From positions 1 to 58,899 of the forward strand of contig NZ_SORN01000012.1 of assembly GCF_004366635.1 (NCBI RefSeq): 58,899 nt of DNA, given 5' to 3'. The DNA comes from Roseinatronobacter bogoriensis DSM 18756 (GTDB lineage Bacteria > Pseudomonadota > Alphaproteobacteria > Rhodobacterales > Rhodobacteraceae). Positions 16,253 through 24,800 of this stretch are shown one piece after another. The position numbers and the translations under genes are program-made. Under the pieces are notes generated by a model. It had not been told where the DNA came from. It saw only the letters and a program-made list of their open reading frames with translations, and searched no databases. Numbering within the stretch: position 1 is the first letter of the stretch; each line of letters starts with the position of its first letter.

Positions 16253-17427
16253 AACGGCGCGTAGGCATAGCCGATGTAGCAGCCGCTGCAGGGGTTTCGA
16301 TCGGTACGGTTTCCAATGTGTTGAACAGTCCTGGGAGGGTGCGCTCGCATACGCGCGAGCGTGTCTATACTGCAATGCGCGAAATCGGGTACCTGCCATC
16401 GACACTTACATTTCCGGCCGCTCCTGTGGCTGCCCCTGGCAGCTCTCCCGCGTTGAACGGCGATTTGACACCACTGCTGGTTTCAATGGGCTATATTTCG
16501 GTTGATTTGATTGCAAGATTGCCGGTGATGCCTCACCGTGGCGATCGTGCAACCGCAGCGCGCATTTCAAAAGCACTAGGAGGTCCCGCAGCAAATGTAG
16601 CTGTTGCGGCTGCTGCACTCGGTCCTGCTTGCGCGCTGGACGTTGAATTGGCAACAGCTATTGGTAACGATGCTGACAGCCTCTGGGCTTTGGAGCGGTT
16701 AGCCGAACGGGGGGTCCGCGCCCGCGCGGTGCGTAGCCCGTTCAATGAAAGATTGTCGCGCTGTATTGTGCTGATCGAAGAAGGTGGGGAGCGTACCAAG
16801 ATCAACGAACCTTTTCCGCTCGATAGCAAAGACCTTGTTGATAGCCTGTCCGTAGGTCCCATGCGCCGACGATGCCACATGCACTTTGAAGGCTATCATG
16901 CCCGTGCAATGCTTCCACTCGTGGCGCAATTGCGAAAACAAGGTTGGACATTGAGCACACAGGACACTGGCCTTGAAGATTATTTTAGAACAGCGGATGG
17001 ATTCGCTGAATTAGTTTTGAAGCTTGATCGAGTGTTTTTGAGCCGGCGATCAGCTACACAGATTCTGGGTCGGACAATGCCTTCGGACCGGCTGATAGAG
17101 GCTTTGGCTGAAAAGCTCGCCAGTCTTTCCGGGCAAAGGGCCGAATGCCTTCTGACACTTGGAATGGACGGGGCTGCGGTTTTCCCCGCGGTGGCACCCA
17201 CGCGCCCCATAAGGGTCCCCGCGCTGTCGGTCGAGGTTGTGGATGGTACAGGTGCAGGTGATGCATTTATTGGTGCCTACCTCGGCCAGCGTTTGCATGA
17301 CGTGGATGCCGCTCAGGCGGCGGCTTTGGCGTGTATCTGCGCGTCCCGGGTCATGACAGGTATCGGTGCGCAGGAAGTGCGCACCCGTTTGTCGGATGCA
17401 CGCCAGATGCTTCAGGAGACTGTTTGA
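16249..17427 (+). CDS. LacI-type HTH fused to PfkB-family sugar kinase
   Basis: This 392-residue protein joins two usually separate domains. Residues 4-50 are a standard LacI helix-turn-helix (GIADVAAAAGVSIGTVSNVL, then RERVYTAMREIGYLP). A proline/alanine linker (about 55-70) replaces the hinge helix and periplasmic-binding-type sensor of LacI proteins. Residues 73-390 are a PfkB/ribokinase domain with GGPAANVAVA (111-120) and the anion-hole/catalytic motif DGTGAGD (332-338, catalytic Asp338), so the kinase looks active. I infer a sugar-phosphorylating autoregulator that binds the two TTTTGA-N6-TCAAAA sites in this island. It overlaps the ATPase gene by ATGA and the next kinase by TGATG. Confidence 0.9.
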   Translation: MKRRVGIADVAAAAGVSIGTVSNVLNSPGRVRSHTRERVYTAMREIGYLPSTLTFPAAPVAAPGSSPALNGDLTPLLVSMGYISVDLIARLPVMPHRGDRATAARISKALGGPAANVAVAAAALGPACALDVELATAIGNDADSLWALERLAERGVRARAVRSPFNERLSRCIVLIEEGGERTKINEPFPLDSKDLVDSLSVGPMRRRCHMHFEGYHARAMLPLVAQLRKQGWTLSTQDTGLEDYFRTADGFAELVLKLDRVFLSRRSATQILGRTMPSDRLIEALAEKLASLSGQRAECLLTLGMDGAAVFPAVAPTRPIRVPALSVEVVDGTGAGDAFIGAYLGQRLHDVDAAQAAALACICASRVMTGIGAQEVRTRLSDARQMLQETV

Positions 17428-18341
17428 TGCGGTTACATGTTCTGGGCAATGTCACCGAAGATATCTTGTTTCGGGTCCCCCGCTTGCCATTACCTGGCGA
17501 AACACTGATAGCAAACCGACGTGATCGAGATATTGGCGGCAAAGGGCTGAATCAGGCTTTGATTGCTGCACGCTGCGGACTGACAGTGTCTCTGTCCTGC
17601 CCGGTGGGTGAAGATACTGTTTCGGCGGATCTCATCCGTCAGCTTGCTGACGAACCGCTACAGGCAAACCTTGTTTTGATACCTGAATGCTCAACTGACC
17701 AATCTATTATTTCTGTCTCTGAGGATGGTGAGAACCATATTGTTTCCTCGACACAGGCAGCAGACTCTTTGACCCCGGATAATGCTATTGCCGCCTTGCA
17801 AGACATCGAGACGGGGGACATCCTGCTTGTGCAGGGCAATCTTTCATATCCAACCACATCAGCGGCGATCAAACATGTGCATGCTCGAGAAGGAAAAGTG
17901 ATTGTCAATCCCTCGCCGATCCGGTGGGATTACTCACCGCTTCTGCCATTCATTGATGTCTTGGTTTTGAACGTTCATGAAGGACAGGTTTTGTCAGGGC
18001 AAAGGCATCCATCCGATGCAGCGTCTTATCTACTGGCAGCGGGGGCTGGTGAGGTCGTGATGACTTTGGGTGCTGCAGGCGCACAGTGGTGGCGTGACGG
18101 AGAGCATGCAGAAGTGCCATCCGCTCCGACTCAGGTTGTTGACACTGCTGGAGCCGGAGACACTTTTTGCAGCACATATATTGCCGCCCGCGCTCGCAAT
18201 GCTACTGCTGCCAAGGCTTTAGCTGTAGCTGCCAACGCCGCTGCCATCACGGTCAGCCGCCACGGAACATGGTCCGCCTTCCCCAGCAAGGAAGAACTGG
18301 CACGGCTTTTTGAAAATTCCAGAGAGTGTGAGCCCCAATGA
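17427..18341 (+). CDS. PfkB-family sugar kinase (ribokinase-like)
   Basis: This 304-residue protein has the ribokinase layout: LGNVTEDILFRVPRLPLPGE at the N-terminus, the GGKGLNQALIAA sugar-binding glycines (38-48) and DTAGAGDTFCS (239-249) with catalytic Asp245. It closely resembles ribokinase and deoxyribokinase rather than fructokinase. In this operon, phosphorylation of imported 2-deoxyribose or ribose for the DeoC aldolase encoded downstream is the simplest role. The start ATG overlaps the upstream TGA, and the stop overlaps the next gene's ATG. In-frame upstream codons inside the fusion gene are not used. Confidence 0.9.
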   Translation: MRLHVLGNVTEDILFRVPRLPLPGETLIANRRDRDIGGKGLNQALIAARCGLTVSLSCPVGEDTVSADLIRQLADEPLQANLVLIPECSTDQSIISVSEDGENHIVSSTQAADSLTPDNAIAALQDIETGDILLVQGNLSYPTTSAAIKHVHAREGKVIVNPSPIRWDYSPLLPFIDVLVLNVHEGQVLSGQRHPSDAASYLLAAGAGEVVMTLGAAGAQWWRDGEHAEVPSAPTQVVDTAGAGDTFCSTYIAARARNATAAKALAVAANAAAITVSRHGTWSAFPSKEELARLFENSRECEPQ

Positions 18342-19000
18342 ATATTGCCGAAAGCATCCGTAATGCGAACCGTTCCGCGCTCGCGGAGTTTGTGGATCAT
18401 CGATTTTTCACAAAAGCCGCTGAGGGCTTGCTCAGGGATATCGAACGCGATGCATATTTTCATTTTGAACACCGCTTCGTTGAACAGGCTGTAACGATAT
18501 TCGGCCATATTTTGCTAAAAGCTCCAGATATCGAGGCAAGAAGGCATCTTGTTGGTATCCTGTATGGTTTGACGCATGAGCAAACCGATGTGTTTTCTCG
18601 CATCCTCGCGCGCATAGGGCCACCACCGAGCATGCCATGGCCCGGTGCTGTAGACGAGTTCTGCGAAGGAATGACAGCGATTTCATGTCATGGAGGGTAT
18701 CATGAAGGGCTCGCAGCAATGCTTGCAGCCGAGTGGACCTATGCAGAGGTATCCCGGCGTTTGGTCGCGGGGCGATTAGATGATCCATTGCTTCAGGATT
18801 GGTTCGCGCTGCACACAGAAGAGCGCTTTCTGCGCGGGGTAACCTGGATCGACTCCGAGCTTGATAAGGCTGTCCAAAATGCGGAACAGTTCGAGCAGGC
18901 ATCAACAGCGTTTGCCGGAGCAGTGAACCTTGAGGTGGCTTTCCATTCCGCTCCATTGGATCTGCAATCAGCAGATCACGACTCATCTGAAGGGGTGTAA
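18338..19000 (+). CDS. TenA/thiaminase-II-like protein
   Basis: This 220-residue, mainly helical protein has TenA-fold features: FVDHRFFTKAAEGLL, a following RDAYFHFEHRFVEQAVTIFG segment and EVSRRLVAGRLDDPLLQDWF. TenA enzymes hydrolyse aminopyrimidines in thiamin salvage. The usual PC-(F/Y)-W-x-Y active-site motif reads AAEWTY here, so the catalytic cysteine is missing, as in the TenA_E subgroup. A role in pyrimidine salvage or an unrelated small-molecule hydrolysis is possible. It overlaps the kinase gene by ATGA, so it belongs to the sugar operon. Confidence 0.75.
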   Translation: MNIAESIRNANRSALAEFVDHRFFTKAAEGLLRDIERDAYFHFEHRFVEQAVTIFGHILLKAPDIEARRHLVGILYGLTHEQTDVFSRILARIGPPPSMPWPGAVDEFCEGMTAISCHGGYHEGLAAMLAAEWTYAEVSRRLVAGRLDDPLLQDWFALHTEERFLRGVTWIDSELDKAVQNAEQFEQASTAFAGAVNLEVAFHSAPLDLQSADHDSSEGV

Positions 19001-19003
19001 TCC

Positions 19004-19242
19004 ATGAGTGCTCTTGAGGCAAAGGCCAACAGTCGCGTCACACGAGCGCGGGTGATCACGGTGCCCGCTACCTTCGTAGAGGTCAAGCGCTCATTAAACG
19101 TCAGTACTCAGCAGTATTCTGGGCACATCTGTCTTTGTCGTTTCGCTTCAGGATTTGCGTAATCTTTATTATCGGCTGTGGTGCGGCTGGTCTTTGGTAT
19201 GTGATAGCAACGGGCATGATCAACGGCACAGCCATTGGCTGA
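19004..19242 (+). pseudogene. Possible frameshifted relic of a membrane protein gene
   Basis: After the TenA-like gene an ATG frame runs 52 codons (MSALEAKANSRVTRAR at its start). A second frame from about 19140 to 19242 encodes a hydrophobic stretch, IFIIGCGAAGLWYVIATG, and ends in TGA. Read together with one frameshift they look like the N-terminal end of a transporter permease. TenA genes often neighbour hydroxymethylpyrimidine ABC genes, so a relic is plausible, but the evidence is thin. The rest of 19001-19302 holds only the deoC ribosome binding site. Confidence 0.22.
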
Positions 19243-19302
19243 ACTTCTTATCGACAGGCGTCTGTAAGTGCGGTTGAGATGAAACACAGGAAGGAAACTG
19301 TA

Positions 19303-20286
19303 ATGACAAGCAACCCAGTGCAACAGGCCGCCCCGTTGCCAAGCTTCGAACGCATGACGGGAACGCGTTTCGACCCAAGCTGGTTTGAGGCGCATCATGT
19401 CAACTTGTCTGCCACCGAGCGCCGCGCTGCCACATTAACCACGCGCCGAACTGTCAAGAAAGACTGGCAGGCAGCATGGCTGGCGCAGGCAATTACCTGC
19501 ATTGATCTTACAACGTTGGCAGGGGACGATACGCCTAGTCGGGTTCAGCGCCTTTGCGCCAAGGCCCGCCAGCCCTTGCGCGACGATATCATGGCGGCGC
19601 TTGGACTGGACGCGCTGCGCGTTGGTGCGGTCTGTGTTTATCCGACAATGGTCGCGCATGCTGTCAAGGCGCTTGAGGGCAGTGGCGTGCCCGTTGCGTC
19701 CGTCGCGACCGGGTTTCCTGCCGGGTTGATGCCGCTGTCTTTGCGTCTGGCAGAAATAAATTACGCTGTTGATCAGGGGGCCAGTGAGGTCGATATTGTC
19801 ATAACGCGTGAGTATGCACTGACAGGCCAGTGGTCAAAGCTTTATGATGAGATCGCCGCCATGCGCGAAGCCTGCGGTCCCGCACATATGAAGGCCATAC
19901 TTGCGACGGGCGATTTGCAAACGCTTGGAAATGTCTACAAGGCGTCCATGGTCGCCATGCAGGCCGGGTCGGATTTCATCAAGACATCGACCGGCAAGGA
20001 GGGTTTGAATGCGACGTTGCCGGTATCATTGACAATGGTGCGTGCGCTGCGCGATTTCCGCGAAAAGAGCGGGCAGATTGTCGGCTTCAAGCCTGCTGGC
20101 GGCATAAAGAGCGCAAAGGACGCGATTGCCTGGCTTATCTTGATGAAAGAAGAGCTTGGCACCCGCTGGACGCGCAACGATCTGTTCCGGTTCGGGGCCT
20201 CTTCCATGCTGGGCGATATCGAACGCCAATTGGAACACCATGTCACTGGCCGCTACTCGGCTGCAAACCGCCACGCAATGGCCTGA
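19303..20286 (+). CDS. deoC: Deoxyribose-phosphate aldolase
   Basis: This 327-residue DeoC/class I aldolase converts 2-deoxyribose-5-phosphate to glyceraldehyde-3-phosphate and acetaldehyde. Visible active-site segments are EVDIVITREYAL, the Schiff-base region DFIKTSTGKEG and the phosphate-side GFKPAGGIKSAKDA. It is longer than the ~250-residue E. coli enzyme because of an N-terminal extension seen in the long DeoC subgroup common in Alphaproteobacteria and eukaryotes. The start at 19303 follows an AGGAA site. The ALDH gene that follows would oxidise the acetaldehyde. Confidence 0.95.
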   Translation: MTSNPVQQAAPLPSFERMTGTRFDPSWFEAHHVNLSATERRAATLTTRRTVKKDWQAAWLAQAITCIDLTTLAGDDTPSRVQRLCAKARQPLRDDIMAALGLDALRVGAVCVYPTMVAHAVKALEGSGVPVASVATGFPAGLMPLSLRLAEINYAVDQGASEVDIVITREYALTGQWSKLYDEIAAMREACGPAHMKAILATGDLQTLGNVYKASMVAMQAGSDFIKTSTGKEGLNATLPVSLTMVRALRDFREKSGQIVGFKPAGGIKSAKDAIAWLILMKEELGTRWTRNDLFRFGASSMLGDIERQLEHHVTGRYSAANRHAMA

Positions 20287-20307
20287 AGACGCATCTGAGG
20301 ACTTAGT

Positions 20308-22695
20308 ATGCCAAGTATCAAGGATATCATGGAAACCATGGAATATGGCCCTGCACCAGAAAGCAACGCCGAGGTAAAAGACTGGCTCGCCGGGCACGCG
20401 GACGGGATCAGCCACTTTATTGGCGGGCATTTTGTCACGCCCGAAGGGCCAATGACCACTGTCATCAACCCCGCTGATGACAGCGTCCTTGCGCGATTGA
20501 CCAAAGCGGGAGCGGACCAGATTGACGCTGCCGTGAAAGCGGCGCGCGCGGCACAACCGAAATGGGCCGCCCTTGGGGGGCACGCGCGCGCGCGCTTCCT
20601 CTATGCCATCGCGCGCCATGTGCAAAAACGCGAACGCTTCCTCGCAGTGTTGGAAACAATGGATAACGGCAAGACCATTCGCGAAACCCGCGATGGCGAC
20701 ATCCCGCTGGTTGCCCGGCATTTCTATCACCATGCGGGCTGGGCAGAGCTTCTGGAAAGCGAATTTCCAAACCACCGCCCCGTGGGCGTCTGCGGACAGG
20801 TAATCCCCTGGAACTTTCCGCTTTTGATGCTGGCATGGAAGATTGCACCGGCCCTTGCAGCCGGCAACACCGTGGTGCTGAAGCCTGCTGATCTTACCCC
20901 CCTGACAGCGCAGGCCTTTGCCGAAATCTGTGCAGATGTCGGACTGCCTGCGGGTGTGGTCAATATCGTTCACGGTGACGGAGAAACGGGCGCATTGTTG
21001 ACCGGGCACCCGGATGTGGACAAGGTTGCCTTCACCGGATCGACAGCCGTGGGCCGCCTGATCCGCGAACAACTTGCCGGATCAGGCAAGAAGCTGTCGC
21101 TTGAGCTGGGTGGTAAATCGCCCTTTATCGTCTTTGAAGATGCTGATCTGGACGCCGCTGTGGAGGGCGTTGTCGATGCCATCTGGTTCAATCAGGGCGA
21201 GGTTTGCTGCGCGGGTTCCCGTATCATTGTGCAAGAAGGGATCGCTGAGAGCTTTTTCTCAAAGCTGAAGGCGCGCCTGTCCGCATTGCGCATCGGCACT
21301 CCATTGGACAAGACCATGGATGTGGGCGCTGTGGTGTCACGTCCGCAACTCGAGCGGATTCGCGCACTGGTGGCCACAGGCGAAGCTGAAGGGGCCATTC
21401 TGCATTCCGCACCCGCAGAGCTTCCCGCCCAAGGCACGTTCTGCGCGCCGGGTTTCTTTACCGGCACTGCGCCTGCGCACAGGGTCAATCAGGAAGAAAT
21501 CTTTGGACCAATCGCGACAACGCTGACCTTCCGCACGCTGGAAGAAGCAATGCAGCTTGCCAACGATACGCGATACGGGCTCGCGGCAACAATCTGGTCG
21601 CAGGATATCGACCGTGCGATCAGTGCCGCAGCACGGGTAAAGGCAGGTGTCATCTGGATCAACAGCACCAATCTGTTTGATGCAGGCGCAGCTTTTGGTG
21701 GATACCGCGAAAGCGGCTTTGGCCGCGAAGGTGCCCGTGAAGGAGTGCTGGAATATCTCGCACCTGTTCTGCCGGGAAGCAGGAAGGAGCGCTCTGACCC
21801 GAAGCTGGTTCCCACATTTGCACCGCGCAAAACCAAGCATGATGTTCCAGCCATTGACGTGACGGCGAAGCTGTATATCGGCGGCAAACAAAAGCGCGCA
21901 GATGGTGGCCAAAGTTATTCCGTAACGGGCAAGGGTGGGGCAATCATCGGGCATGCAGCGCTTGGAAACAGGAAAGACATTCGCAACGCTGTGGAGGCAG
22001 CAGCCAAAGTGGGCAGCTGGGCCAATGTGACCGGGCATAACCGGGCGCAGGTGCTTTATTTCCTCGCAGAGAATCTGTCACAGAGGCGTGCCGAGTTCGA
22101 GTCACTCCTGATCCACAGTACGGGGGCCAGCTCTAAATCAGCCGCCGCAGAGGTAGAGGCGTCCATCCGCCGCTGTTTCTGGTACGCAGCATATGCGGAC
22201 AAGTTCGATGGAGCGGTCCACACAACCAGGCAACGGCATGTGACCCTGTCGTTGAATGAACCCTGGGGCATCATGGGCCTCGTCTGTCCTGATGAGCGGC
22301 CTTTGCTGTCCATGCTGTCCCTGATCCTGCCAGCGATTGCGATGGGCAACAGTGTTGTTGCAATCGCATCGCAAAGTCATCCATTGGTGGCAACCACCTT
22401 CTACCAAGTGCTTGAAACCTCTGATTTACCTGGGGGAGTTGTCAATCTCATCACTGGCTTGCGCGAAGATTTGGCAAAGACCCTGGCTGAGCATGACGAA
22501 GTTGCCTGCATCTGGTATTGCGGCAGTGCGGCGGGCTCTGCAATGGTCGAGCGCGCCGCATGCGGAAATCTGAAAGCCACATGGACCGATCTCGGCCATG
22601 TGCGTGACTGGCTGGCAGATACCGAGGGTCAGGGAGCAGAATACCTGCGCCGCGCAACGCAGATCAAAACAGTCTGGTTGCCATATGGCGAGTAA
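20308..22695 (+). CDS. Two-domain aldehyde dehydrogenase (ALDH16-like)
   Basis: This 795-residue protein has two tandem ALDH domains. Domain 1 (about 30-500) is catalytic: Glu266 in LELGGKSPF, Cys300 in QGEVCCAGSR, and HRVNQEEIFGPIAT. Domain 2 (about 520-795) lacks a catalytic Cys and reads as a degenerate structural repeat. That is the known architecture of ALDH16, a family with a solved structure from the roseobacter Loktanella. It starts 21 bases after deoC, a pairing frequent in Alphaproteobacteria, so oxidation of acetaldehyde from DeoC to acetate with NAD+ is the likely job. Confidence 0.9.
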   Translation: MPSIKDIMETMEYGPAPESNAEVKDWLAGHADGISHFIGGHFVTPEGPMTTVINPADDSVLARLTKAGADQIDAAVKAARAAQPKWAALGGHARARFLYAIARHVQKRERFLAVLETMDNGKTIRETRDGDIPLVARHFYHHAGWAELLESEFPNHRPVGVCGQVIPWNFPLLMLAWKIAPALAAGNTVVLKPADLTPLTAQAFAEICADVGLPAGVVNIVHGDGETGALLTGHPDVDKVAFTGSTAVGRLIREQLAGSGKKLSLELGGKSPFIVFEDADLDAAVEGVVDAIWFNQGEVCCAGSRIIVQEGIAESFFSKLKARLSALRIGTPLDKTMDVGAVVSRPQLERIRALVATGEAEGAILHSAPAELPAQGTFCAPGFFTGTAPAHRVNQEEIFGPIATTLTFRTLEEAMQLANDTRYGLAATIWSQDIDRAISAAARVKAGVIWINSTNLFDAGAAFGGYRESGFGREGAREGVLEYLAPVLPGSRKERSDPKLVPTFAPRKTKHDVPAIDVTAKLYIGGKQKRADGGQSYSVTGKGGAIIGHAALGNRKDIRNAVEAAAKVGSWANVTGHNRAQVLYFLAENLSQRRAEFESLLIHSTGASSKSAAAEVEASIRRCFWYAAYADKFDGAVHTTRQRHVTLSLNEPWGIMGLVCPDERPLLSMLSLILPAIAMGNSVVAIASQSHPLVATTFYQVLETSDLPGGVVNLITGLREDLAKTLAEHDEVACIWYCGSAAGSAMVERAACGNLKATWTDLGHVRDWLADTEGQGAEYLRRATQIKTVWLPYGE

Positions 22696-23041
22696 GATCA
22701 AGTGCGAGGACAAATAAATCTGGCGTCAGGATTACAACAGGCGATCCGCGCATCCAGGGTGGGTTCCTGTCGGGAATGGACGGGCTTGCCGGGAACCCTC
22801 TCCTATGGGCATTACGACCGCAGGGGAGGGGGCCCGTTCGAAGAGATCAAGGCGGGACGGCTTTGATTGAAAATTGACATGCTGACCAACGATCAGCAAA
22901 GCAGCATCGACACACCTCGCGGAAAGATAATCTCGGTCTGGAGCGCTCTTACTCGCTGCTTTTTGTACGAAGCATTTGCCCCGGTTAACAGCTCCGCGAG
23001 AGCTGCCGCGAAGCTCGCGCCTCATCCGTATCGAAAGTGCA
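22696..23041. other. Intergenic region between convergent operons
   Basis: This is the 346-base gap between the ALDH16-like gene and the last permease gene of the next operon, whose 3' ends face each other. No supported gene was seen. A 7-bp stem (GGGTTCC with GGAACCC, around 22760-22798) may help end transcription, but no T-run follows. Confidence 0.45.
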
Positions 23042-23857
23042 TCATTCATTGACCCCTTCAAGGCCGATGCTGGCTGCAACCACGATTAGGGCAATAATCG
23101 CAAGCACAATCTGTACTCCAGACACAGCAGCTACGAGAGGAGTATTTGTTGTTTGGACAAGGGCCAGCAATTCGACAGGTAGTGGTCGATCACGGAATCC
23201 ATGCGTAAAAATGGCGACAGAAATATTATCAAAACCTTCGATGAAGGTAAAAACCGCGCCAGCAAGGATTGCGGGCATCAACAAAGGAAAAGTCACTGTG
23301 CGTAGGGTTTGAAATGGGCTGGCACCCAAGTTGGCTGCAGCTTCCTCGAGGGCGGGATCCATGCGCTGTAAACGGCTCATAAGTGTCCGCACCATAACAG
23401 CCAACACAAAAACTGTGATCGAGATGGATTGCAGGCCGATAGACGGGCTGATGCCGATTGCCGCCGCCGCGAAAAGGACCGCCACACCAAGAACGATCCC
23501 AGGCACCATATGCGGGACAAGAACAAAGATGGAAAGCGCCGTTGTCCCTCGAAACTGTCCGCGCACGCATACCAGCGCTGTTGGCACACCCATGATGATA
23601 CAAAGTAGCGTCACGGTGATTCCGACCTGAAGGCTATTGAGCATGGCTTCGACAAGAACGCGTTGCTCAAAGACACGCAGATACCAATCAAAGGTGAAGC
23701 CTTGCGGTGGAAACGAAACAAAGGCGCGCGTGTCAAAAGAGATGATGAGCACGATGATTGAGGGCGCAACCAGAAGGAATAGAGCAAAAAGCCCCATTCC
23801 CACTATTGCGCCAGTGCCAAGCATATCTCCAAGAGCGGAGCGATCTGGAAACTTCAT
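23042..23857 (-). CDS. Polyamine-type ABC transporter permease (PotC-like)
   Basis: This 271-residue inner-membrane permease has about six hydrophobic helices and a BPD_transp_1 EAA-type loop (LEEAAANLGASPFQTLRTVTFP), the contact site for the ATPase. It resembles PotC/YdcV subunits of spermidine/putrescine importers. It is the last gene of a four-gene minus-strand set (binding protein, ATPase, two permeases) and starts 13 bases after the PotB-like gene. The class takes up polyamines, but also opines, thiamin, Fe(III) and other organic cations, so the substrate is open. Confidence 0.9.
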   Translation of the reverse strand: MKFPDRSALGDMLGTGAIVGMGLFALFLLVAPSIIVLIISFDTRAFVSFPPQGFTFDWYLRVFEQRVLVEAMLNSLQVGITVTLLCIIMGVPTALVCVRGQFRGTTALSIFVLVPHMVPGIVLGVAVLFAAAAIGISPSIGLQSISITVFVLAVMVRTLMSRLQRMDPALEEAAANLGASPFQTLRTVTFPLLMPAILAGAVFTFIEGFDNISVAIFTHGFRDRPLPVELLALVQTTNTPLVAAVSGVQIVLAIIALIVVAASIGLEGVNE

Positions 23858-23870
23858 GCGATTTATCCTT

Positions 23871-24800
23871 TCATCCCTGCCGACCGCGGGTCCAGCCTGT
23901 GAAATGATTGGTCACCAAAGCGATGCCGACCAGAACAACCAGACAGCTTGACATCAAGAGCATCGACATCACCGATGCTTTGCTCCATTCCAGAGAATAC
24001 ACGACTTGTTCATAAATCATGGTCGCGGCGTTGAGATAGTTCCCTCCACCTAGCAGCTGCGGAACAACAAAGGTCGTGTAACTTAACGTGAAGACAAGCG
24101 CGGCCCCAGTGCCTATTCCAGGCGCGCTGAGCGGAAGAACCACATTTCTCAAGGTGCCCATCCGAGTGGCCCCAAGATTAGCCGATGCTTCTTCCAGCTT
24201 GCGATCATGACGGCTCATGACAGCAATAAGAGGAAGGATCATTACAGGTAGGTGGATCTGGACCATACCGATAAGAACCGCCCAATGTGTGTTCACTATC
24301 CTGAGTGGCTGATCGATCAAACCGATATTCATCATTGCCGTGTTAAGAACACCGCGTCCGCCCAGAATCACCAGCCAGGCATAGGTGCGCACAATCCCGC
24401 TGGTGAGCAGCGGAGCGATCGTGAGGATAAGGATCATACGCCGTGTCCATTTGCCCCCGATCAAAAACACATATGCGACTGGATAGCCCAGCAGCAGGCA
24501 GATCGCCGTTGTTGTGAGCGCAAGGGACATCGAGCGCTGAAACGTAGTCCAGTAAAGCTGGTCCGTCAGAACGCTGGTTACATGACGCATCGAAAAAGTC
24601 TGATCGATAATTTGTCCGCGCGATACGGAGAATTCGCTTACGCCCAGTGAAAGCAGCATCACGAAAGGGATCACCGCAACCACGGTCAGGACAATGATGG
24701 CAGGCACGGCAGGCCAGATGCCTTGGCCTGACAAAAGTTTGTCAAACAGCCAGTCCATGCGCCTTGGCTTATCGGGAGGTGCAGAAATCGTAACCATCAT
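23871..24800 (-). CDS. Polyamine-type ABC transporter permease (PotB-like)
   Basis: This 309-residue permease, the partner of the PotC-like subunit, has about six hydrophobic helices and the EAA-type loop LEEASANLGATRMGTLRNVVLP. The start at 24800 is chosen because its ATG overlaps the ATPase stop as ATGA; a longer frame from 24821 is not needed. Both permeases would form a heterodimeric channel. The gene set is not flanked by polyamine metabolism genes but by a DeoR regulator and a sugar/ureide operon, which suggests a substrate other than spermidine. Confidence 0.9.
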   Translation of the reverse strand: MMVTISAPPDKPRRMDWLFDKLLSGQGIWPAVPAIIVLTVVAVIPFVMLLSLGVSEFSVSRGQIIDQTFSMRHVTSVLTDQLYWTTFQRSMSLALTTTAICLLLGYPVAYVFLIGGKWTRRMILILTIAPLLTSGIVRTYAWLVILGGRGVLNTAMMNIGLIDQPLRIVNTHWAVLIGMVQIHLPVMILPLIAVMSRHDRKLEEASANLGATRMGTLRNVVLPLSAPGIGTGAALVFTLSYTTFVVPQLLGGGNYLNAATMIYEQVVYSLEWSKASVMSMLLMSSCLVVLVGIALVTNHFTGWTRGRQG

